The notes under the pieces: model-generated
What the model was told of the DNA's origin: nothing
The model's input: only the letters and a program-made list of their open reading frames with translations
Databases searched by the model: none
Translations under genes and position numbers: made by a program
NCBI RefSeq assembly: GCF_030272615.1
Contig: NC_081412.1
Location: 142,434,247-142,498,246 of the forward strand
Length of the DNA: 64,000 nucleotides
From: Cryptomeria japonica
Taxonomy: Eukaryota > Streptophyta > Pinopsida > Cupressales > Cupressaceae
Direction: 5' to 3'
Shown here: positions 55,851-64,000 of the stretch, piece after piece
Numbering within the stretch: the first letter of the stretch is position 1
Layout: each line of letters begins with the position of its first letter

Positions 55851-56150
55851 TGACCCCTCCGATCTTCCACCATGTATTTAACATGTTGAACCTCTTCAAA
55901 ATCTCATTAGCATACTTAGATTGACAAATAAATATTCCAGCACCTACACCGGTCACAACTGGATTAAGACTAAGCATGGAAGATGAAGGACTATCTGTAG
56001 ATCCCACGTTATATAAAAGAATGGTTGGGAGTTTAATGTATTTAACAGCCATGAGGCCAGATATAATGTATGGTGTCAGTTTGATCTCCAGGTATATGGA
56101 ATTACCAAAGGAATCTCATTGACAGGCTGGGATAAGAAATTTGACTAAAT
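55851..56150. pseudogene. Copia fragment I with an internal inversion
   Basis: On the minus strand 55855-55960 reads GAGIFICQSKYANEILKRFN. On the plus strand from about 55965 the normally following part reads LYKRMVGSLMYLTAMRPDIM, then YGVSLISRYMELPKESH. In an intact Copia these two blocks are neighbours in one orientation, so about 110 bp have been inverted. Confidence 0.75.
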
Positions 56151-56327
56151 CACGTTCTTTTGCTTTGTAAAGCATAATGATTGTAGAACTTCCCGTTAGC
56201 TTTTAATCATTTAAATTAGAATGGTAACCAACGGCTTTGTCGATTGACGTTACATAATCGGCATGAAAAAGGTGTGACAAAGTTTCTCAGACATGATAAT
56301 TTTGTTAAATTCAATTTAATAAGTTTG

Positions 56328-56700
56328 CGGGTTCTATGAATCTTCTTCATTATAAAATAATAGTAGATTCTAGAAGTAATATAGTTAAATTTGACTTGAT
56401 TGTTTTGTTGTGACTTAGTCTAAGTCAAGTTTGTGCGTTCACAAATCTTCTAGTCTGTAAGATAATAATGGATTTTGGAATTTTATTCTAATGAACACTC
56501 AACTTAATCTTCAAGGATTGGAGCTTGTGGGTTCTACCAATCTTTTGGATTGTAAGACAATAATAGATTCTCGAGTTGTAGTCTAATGAAAAAGTGATAT
56601 AGTTGAATCGACTTAATTTTATTGTTGTGACTTGGTCCAAAGGTTGAAGCTTGTGCGCCCTACCAATCTTCTAGGATGTAAGATAATATTAGATTCTATC
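56328..56700 (+). repeat. Degenerate tandem repeat of about 95-125 bp
   Basis: Four units share CAATCTTCTnG(A/T)nTGTAAGATAATAATAGATTCT-like parts near 56340, 56451, 56545 and 56672, and GTTGTGACTTnGTC between them. No coding signal. Confidence 0.65.
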
Positions 56701-56739
56701 TTCTGATTTCACATGTTGCCATTTTGATTCCACAACTTA

Positions 56740-57690
56740 CACTCAGCAACAAGAGGGGTTCTTTTGATGTTGGTCTTTTGTATGTGGATGATTTTATTCT
56801 TACACGTGGTTCTCCTTCCATGATTCAAAGTGTTTAGAGAGCATTGATGGAACAGTTTGACATGACAGATCTTGGTTTTCTATATTACTTCCTTGGTCTT
56901 TGAGTTAATTAATCTTCAGGTGACATTCCTCTTTATTAGCGGAAGTATTCTATTGACATGATTCACATATTTGGCATGCAAGATTGCAAGCCTACCCCCA
57001 CACCATTTCCGTCAGGTGTTGTGTTGTCTTCTAGTTGTTCTCCTTTAGTGATTGCTACATTAAAAAGGTAATTGGTTGGCACTATTTTGCACCTAACACA
57101 CTCTCATCCCATTCCTTTTTAATTGGTCTAGTCTCTCGTTTCTTTCACAATCCACATGAGAGTCACTAGAAAGCTCCCAAACATATATTGTGATATATTC
57201 AAGGCTCATCTCATTTTTGCATTCATTATTCATTAGGAGACTCTTGAGTTGTTGGATTCACGAACTCAAATTGAGTTGGTGATGTTGATGATTGGAAGTC
57301 TACTTCTAGCTTTGTATTTTGTCTTGGTTCTAGTCCTATGGCATAGTTTTGCAAGAAGCAATATACTATTGCATTATCATGTACTAAGGTTGAGTGTCGT
57401 GCAGTTGTTCTTGCTAGACAAGAGGATCTATGGCTTTGTCAATTGTTTATAGTGTTTGGTTTTCCTCCTAATGGTCCCACTATTCTTTAGTGTGACAATC
57501 ATAGTGATATTCACATTTCTTGCAACCCAATGGAGTATCAGAGGACTAAGCATATTAATATCCACATGCACATCATGCAATAGTTGATTCAAGATGCTCT
57601 TCTAACCTTGGATTGTATAACTATAGAGAAGCAGGTTGCAAACATCCTCGCTAAACCTTTGGCATCCCCATGTTACTATTAGCTGCGATC
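56740..57690 (+). pseudogene. Copia fragment J: reverse transcriptase end and RNase H, decayed
   Basis: Plus-strand pieces: LLYVDDFILTRGSPSMIQSV and LMEQFDMTDLGFLYYFLGL (56780-56900), MQDCKPTPTPFP (about 56980), DVDDWKSTSSFVFCLGSSPM (about 57275-57340), RTKHINIHMHIMQ (about 57540), ILAKPLASP (about 57650). Many stops. It is a different family from Copia H. Confidence 0.8.
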
Positions 57691-60600
57691 GATGTTCGGG
57701 GTGAAGGAAGTTGTCTTTAGAATGTCTTTATGAGGGCTTCCTTCCATCAGTAGTTCATGTTATTTTTATGCATTGCATCTCTCAATTTTGATGAGGGTTT
57801 TCTTCCCATGTGGTTTTTCTCCTTTTCTCTACTTTGAGAGACCTCCTTTTGTACATGGGTACCTCATCAAGCCTTTAGTTTCTAGGATCCATTCTTGCAT
57901 TTCATGCACTCAGAGGTTTTTTACTTCTCACTAAGTTTCACTTACGGGAGGTTGCTAGAAAATTCTATTTTTGAGCTATGATTTTTTAGCTTTATTTCAC
58001 TTAGATGATCTTTGGTTGAGATTCATTTAGCTCCTTTATGATTTTTTAGTTCTCCTAATATTAGATTAGGGATTCTCGTGATTTCTATAAAGAAAGTCAT
58101 TATGCATTTTATTATCCATTCGGTATCTTTTTCTCTTGAACAATATAACATATATTTCTTGTTGCTCTCATTTGTGGAAAATGCTCTTCGTTTGTTGTTT
58201 GATCTTGTAAGTGCTTATGCTAAAAAATTCAACAATTTCTTTCGATACAACTTAGGTTTGATGATAAATGAAATGAATTATTTGTACTAAAGGCACATAA
58301 AGGGAAATGAGGGTATGAGAGTTCAAATAGAATTTTACATACAACTACACATTCTATTAGATATATAGAAATATAGTTTTGATAGTAAGTAGGAGTTTAG
58401 ATTTTTTTACCTTAAATGTATGATGTAGAGGCATCCAACTAGAGGATAAATTACCAACAAAGATATTCTTAAGAAAAAAAAAAGTTGAAATCTTTCAACC
58501 TATTTTGGGTTACTTATTTTATGTATTGTTGACTACATAAATTCCTAGTTAGAAAAAAATATGAAAATTGGCTAAGTTTAAATCTTATTTTAATTACTTG
58601 TCCAATTCACATGATCTATTTTGGTGTCTAAATTAGAAATTTGGAAGAGAATTTAGATGATTTTCGAGATTTTTTTGTTTTTGTTTTTGGGAAGCCCCTT
58701 GTTTTAGCACTCAAGAATGAAATGGGAATGTTTGAAAAAATTGAAAGGAGATTTTGTGAGGTTTTCAAGAGGAAGTATTTGAGTAATTAAAACAACAGAG
58801 AGAAAAGATAGAGGTGAGGAAGGCTACAAAGTATTGTATTGAAACAACCAAAGTGTCATGTGTAGAGAAGAATAAAGTAATTGCCAAGCAATGGATGATT
58901 GTCGCTAAAAAAAAATAGAAGAGACAAGGGTTATGTGTGGAATTCCAGCTAAATGTGAGAGAAGGAAGAACCAAAAATTTCATTCCAATTAAGGCATCCT
59001 ATTAGTTGAAATACCAAAATTTGTATTTGTCTTATGAGGAATAAGATATTAATTTGAGGGGAAGGAAGAGGTGAATGCTATTATATAAGTTTGAAGACTT
59101 GGTAACCAAAGCTATATTTTGTCTTGCATCATATATAAATAGATATTTGGAGAAAAAACAAGTTGAGCGTAGTGTAAACTAGGTGAAGGTGTAAAACCCC
59201 AATTATTTATATCATGTTATAAGGAGCCCCAGTTATAAATCTTTTACTTTCTAGTTAAAGAAAGAAAAATAAAAAATATCTTTTATTTTTCTTTTATTAT
59301 ATGCTCATATCTTTTGGAATTGTAAATATCTCTATTCTTATTTGTTTCTGTGTTTTTGTCTTTTGGTTTATGCCTATGCTTATATTCCTTTATGTATTTA
59401 TTTATATATTTATAATTGTTTATTTATTCATTTAGTTTTTAATTTTTGTCCTAAATTCTTTTCTTCTTTTTTGTTTTTTAGTGGTTTTGATTGTGTTGCT
59501 TGGCTTTCCTTTTTTCTTTTATGTGGGTGGTTTATTCCTTGGAGTTTTTTAGGTCTCCCATCCTTCAGGTGGTCTTTTCCTTTTCTCTTTCCTCTCTCCT
59601 TGTTCCTCGTGCCCTCCCCCACCCCTCTCCTCTTTATATTTTGTCTCAAATCTGCAACTCAACATCTTTCATGTCTTGGGAATTCTTTTCATCCTAATGA
59701 TGAATCACGGAGTGTGATTCGAAACGTTGATGGGAAAAATATACACACAATCGAATCCAGAAAAAAATACACTAGAAAAATAAAAATTCTTACAATACAT
59801 TTCTCTACTTTTTCTATGTGATTTTATTTCATTTGAGGTTGTTTAGAGTTATTTAACCTTTTCTACTTAATAATGTTGGTAGTTGTTTCTTAATTTGTAT
59901 GCTATAAAAAATTTGTATACTTGTCATATGTGAATGTTCTTGTTGGCTACAATAATAGGGGTAAGAATGCAATACCAAGAAACACCATCTATATAAATTA
60001 AAAATATAATCCTTTCTAAAAAAAATCACTTGCAATAGTTACTATGTGTTTAGATAATTGACTAACTTGTAACATTTATTGGTTCAAATGACTACATATA
60101 GTGAAGTTAGAGTGATCTTGGCATTAGAGATCGTTGATGATACCACACAAGATGTTTCAAAATTTGTGAAACCTAATCTCACCTTCTCTACAACTATGAA
60201 GAAGTATCATCAATCTAGATTTTACTCTATCTTTTTTTAGACTACCATTTTTTAAATAGATTGAGTCTTGAACTCTACACCTAGCAATAGAACTCTTGTT
60301 AAACTATCCTATTCAAATGAAATCTTCTAATTAATTTTTTATGATCTTTCTTACCTTTGTTATGCATGTTATTTATTTGTATTTACAATATTACTATGCT
60401 AAAGAATACTTATCAATTATTTTACTTCTAATTTTAACAATACTTTGATCCACAAATTTTAGATGATTACTATGAAAAATGGTAAGCCTTATTTGAAGGA
60501 TAAAAATAAATTGAAAATGTTCTATCTAGTATTGAACTATCTCACCAATAATTCCCTTGTCATTTGTCCCACCACCAAATCACACTTCAACCATCCTAAA

Positions 60601-62582
60601 CTTTTATTAAATGGTTGAGCTTATATTTACGCATAAACCAAAGATAAACCTCCTACAAGATTGTTGAACTACTGTGCTACAAGTATTTACTTCACCATGT
60701 AGCCGAGGAAAATATTAAGGGCATTAACCATTTATGGGAATTACAAGGTGATTATTAAGCCAAAGATTTATTAAAAATATTTTCACCCATGTCCATCTCC
60801 AACTGAATAAAATTTTCTCTTAGATTGAAGCATCATATTGTTAAAAATTTAATTCTTGTTGACATAACGACCAATGGAAGAATTCTTCTTCATTATCACT
60901 CAACTCATCTCAAAAATTTTTATACTTTAGCAACTACTTCCTTTATTGGTTATTATGACCTTCTCCCTTTATTGTTGGACTTTATTTGGCCCAAATATTC
61001 TTCTCCTTTTGTGATTCAATTTTTATATCTATATACAATATATTCATTAATTAAATAAAAAATCATTTTATAAAATGATATAATTAGAATTTTATTAAAT
61101 ATATATGACACAACTAAAATGATATATATTATAGCCGAGACATACATGAAACTTTAATAGATCAATATATGGCCTTTTTTAGTGGTCATATAACATTTTG
61201 TGGTAAGAAATTTATTCAACACTTTCCTATTAAAAACTTCAAAATAGTAGCAACATAACAATATCAATGTTAAGGTGGAAATATGATCAATAAGAATGTT
61301 TGCCTTCTATGTATTTATATTTAGTAATGTATGCAATTATTGACCAACAACATGTGCTATACTTAGCATTTTTGTACTTCAATGATGAAGCATTCAAAAG
61401 GTAGTTTTGGCCCAAAATAAATAAATAATATGTTATGTAGGTTTTATTTCATGCTCTCTCTCTTCAAAAGTCACATGGTAATTTTGGAAGTATAAAATTA
61501 AGTTAAATATGCAAATGACCACTCACAAGAAGATTGATCTACTAGTTTTCTTATTACATTATCCAAATTCAAAGATGGTCAGTAGATGTCCTAGCATGAA
61601 AAGGATATAAACCCATTAGCCGTTGATCAAAATGCATCTAAATAGTATCTTTTTACCACTAAATTTTAAATAGTAGATTATAAATATCTACATTAGTACT
61701 AGGTGCAGTTTTGACAAATCATGGCAAGTAAGAAATGAAATTTTTCTGTCTAGTAGAAATTTCTAGAATGTTTGAATTTTTTAAATATATGGACTATAAT
61801 TTGATTGTAAAACTATTGGAAGAAAATTATAATATTTTTTAAATAAGATGCTCTCTAAATTTGAAGGCATAAAGAAAGAAATAAAAAATGTTCCATATAT
61901 AATAATTTTGTTATAAGCAACATTATGCTATGGTCTACATCATAATATATTTATGCAATAAATTTTTTGAGCTAATACACATTGAACATAAGATCAACTC
62001 ATTGGATTTCCATAAAGAAAGTATTTAGGTATGCTAAAAGGATTATAATATTTTTTTCTAATATTATGATAACAAATTGTGAATTAGAGAATAATTTTAT
62101 TTTAATTAAAAAAAAAAGTTCTTAGCTAAAAAATAGCCACTACATAATTATGTTATCTTTAATAATGTTTTTCATATCATAGAATAACAAGAAATAGATC
62201 AGTTATGGCACTATCTAGTACCAAACTAAATTATATGATAGCATTAATGAATGAATTAATAAGATGCAACCTAAAAAAAAAAATTGGGAGTTGTCTCTTC
62301 CTAAGGCTCTAGATTAGGTTCCCTCGGGGAATTAAGAGGAGGTGGTTGGTCATGTTGTGGACATGACAAATGTAGATGTTGTTATACATCTCAATTTATT
62401 GAAATAAGTTTGGTGAAATGTGATTCAAAGAAGGTGGTGGGTTAGGACAATTTAGATGTGGTTTTCTTCCATATTATAGTTCTTGTATTTATTAAAGAAA
62501 ATAGGAAGATGATTAAGGTTATTTGTAGGGATCAGAGTTCCTTAAAAACTTTAAACTCAAAGTCATATTTTAAGTGTTGGAT
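57691..62582. other. AT-rich sequence without recognised genes
   Basis: Several frames of 60-160 codons exist (for example 59342-59821) but are Phe/Leu/Ser-rich low complexity without domain patterns. No LTR pair, splice-supported gene or RNA gene was seen. Confidence 0.5.
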
Positions 62583-64000
62583 TGTAATGTCCCTGCTTAG
62601 GAACACTAAAATATATCATCTAAATTGAAACATATTTAATAATTGAACGATCAAATGATAATAAATTGTTGGATGACTGAGATTGATTATAATTTTTTTG
62701 AGTTTCAAATATAAAGTCCGATTACAATCCTTTGGTCCCCGCGGAAATGGTAGACGTTGTCTCTGACCATTAATCTTCTAATTCCCTGCGTCTATCGTGT
62801 ACCAGGGAGGAATCAACACCTTTAATGGCCTTCTTATCAATCTACTATGGATCGAATAGATAGCCAAAGCTTTTCTCCACCTGTCGGCATTAATTAATTA
62901 ACACTATTTCATTATTAAGATCTTCCCACATTAATTCTGACGTATTTATCAGATCAAAGATAGGATCGTAATATATTTGCTATCCTGCTGGTCTGATAAT
63001 GCATGGTAATTTGTGTTGTATCTGTTACGTCGATATGCTTGAACAATCACAAGGAGTTGCTATATTCGATATATAAATTTGGGTATTCAACAAAGATAGT
63101 GACGCTTAGAATGATGAAGTTGTGTCTAATCTAAATATGTATTCTGGCAACACTAATGGTGTTGTCTCTAATGTATATTTAGATGTCCGCAACCAGATTT
63201 GCCAATAAGACAAGTGCTCTATTTAAACAAACTCAAATATGGATAAAGAGATAAAAGGATTCCTGTTCTCTCCTTCCATACCTCCTCGAATGAGATGGAT
63301 CACTTCCTTATACCTTGAAAATGAGATGATAGGTTGCTCTCAAGAGATATGTCCCATGTCTTTTCAAATGCACATCGTTTTCATTTATGCAAATCGCATT
63401 AGTTGATTATATAATTGTTCTAGTCGCTGCCATCCATAATTGATTATTAATGATCTCTTAACAACTGTTGTTATCATCATATGATTAGTTAATTCGGTAT
63501 CCTTGATTATTGTTGAGAATATAATTATGGGGTGTCATGTCTTTATGTCGTTCCTTCACGCTAACCAAATTGCTACTTCTATCGATACATTTCATTATTC
63601 TTAATTGGTCTTGTATAATTCTCCATTTTCCATGATTGAGCTTTGTTTGTCTACCCAATGTTGCTAATTGATAATGTTTATGCTTGTTGTCCTTAGTCCC
63701 TTTCTTCTTACCGGATGTTGTCCCTCAAGGATTGTTATGGTGATCAATCTTCTGATCATATATCGAGAGTATTGCCTTTATAATAATCAGAATGCAATCA
63801 GTGCATGGTTTGCGTCTTCTTGATCATTGTCTCCAACTAATATTTGCCAATGCTTACCAACGTCTTAGTTGCTTTACTGATCTGCATATCATACCGTTAC
63901 CTATTAATCATTAACAATCATGTGTATGATCGATATTCATGATCATTGATTGATTATTGCTTTGCTTTCATTCTTCATACGAACTACCATTCCTATCAGC
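62583..64000 (+). repeat. Possible start of an LTR running past the window
   Basis: TGTAATGTCCCTGCTTAGG at 62583 is similar to starts of plant gypsy LTRs, and base composition becomes visibly less AT-rich from here to the window end. No purine tract directly precedes it and no second copy is in the window. Confidence 0.3.

Noticed and set aside
59342-59821. A 159-codon plus-strand frame
   Set aside because: Phe/Leu-rich with no recognisable fold, in T-rich sequence, with open frames on the other strand too.

Overview
The window looks like nuclear DNA of a seed plant with a large, repeat-packed genome, most likely a gymnosperm (conifer). This is inferred from the density of old nested LTR retrotransposons, their overall AT-richness and the shape of the one host gene recognised; the species cannot be named. 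No bacterial, organellar, rRNA, tRNA or CRISPR feature was seen.

Positions 1-44.7 kb form a nest of LTR retroelements that can be rebuilt from LTR ends, primer-binding sites, polypurine tracts and target-site duplications (TSDs). The oldest layer is Copia C (minus strand), whose gag-protease-integrase remains lie at 3.5-5.3 kb and 24.2-24.3 kb and whose 5' LTR lies at 24.3-25.1 and 42.4-42.6 kb. Copia B (5285-24156, minus) inserted into the C gag with a perfect CATCT duplication. Element G (9444-22207) then inserted into B between gag and protease, with 98.8% identical 768-bp LTRs. Element D (25064-42369, minus, LTRs about 1.15 kb) inserted into the C 5' LTR. Inside the extra ORF of D sits S (27624-36765), a terminal-inverted-repeat element whose core is a 5.66-kb array of a 20-bp monomer in alternating orientation. 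At the far left, the 3' end of a plus-strand element E lies in C. F (43.3-44.7 kb, plus) is the 3' end of a relative of G.

G is the most distinctive element. On the minus strand it has a gag-protease frame fused directly to the C-terminal GPY/F module of integrase, with reverse transcriptase, RNase H and the integrase core missing. On the plus strand, convergent with it, is a spliced gene for a plant mobile domain (PMD) protein with its own TATA-like box. Clusters of one short motif (CGCGTCTGTG) lie in the gag leader and in the PMD intron, in the same orientation relative to each gene. All eight stops within and at the end of the PMD exon-2 frame are TAG.

From 46.6 to 49.0 kb are four well-spliced exons of a CYP707A-type cytochrome P450 (ABA 8'-hydroxylase family), ending just after the I helix. 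The exons for the K helix and heme-binding loop were not found in the remaining 15 kb, so the gene is either 3'-truncated or split by a very long intron.

From 52 to 57.7 kb lies a patchwork of Copia remnants and two nearly identical fragments of a DUF247-family gene; one of them sits directly behind an LTR, where a gag gene would normally be. The rest, to 64 kb, is AT-rich and largely featureless, apart from a possible LTR start near 62.58 kb.
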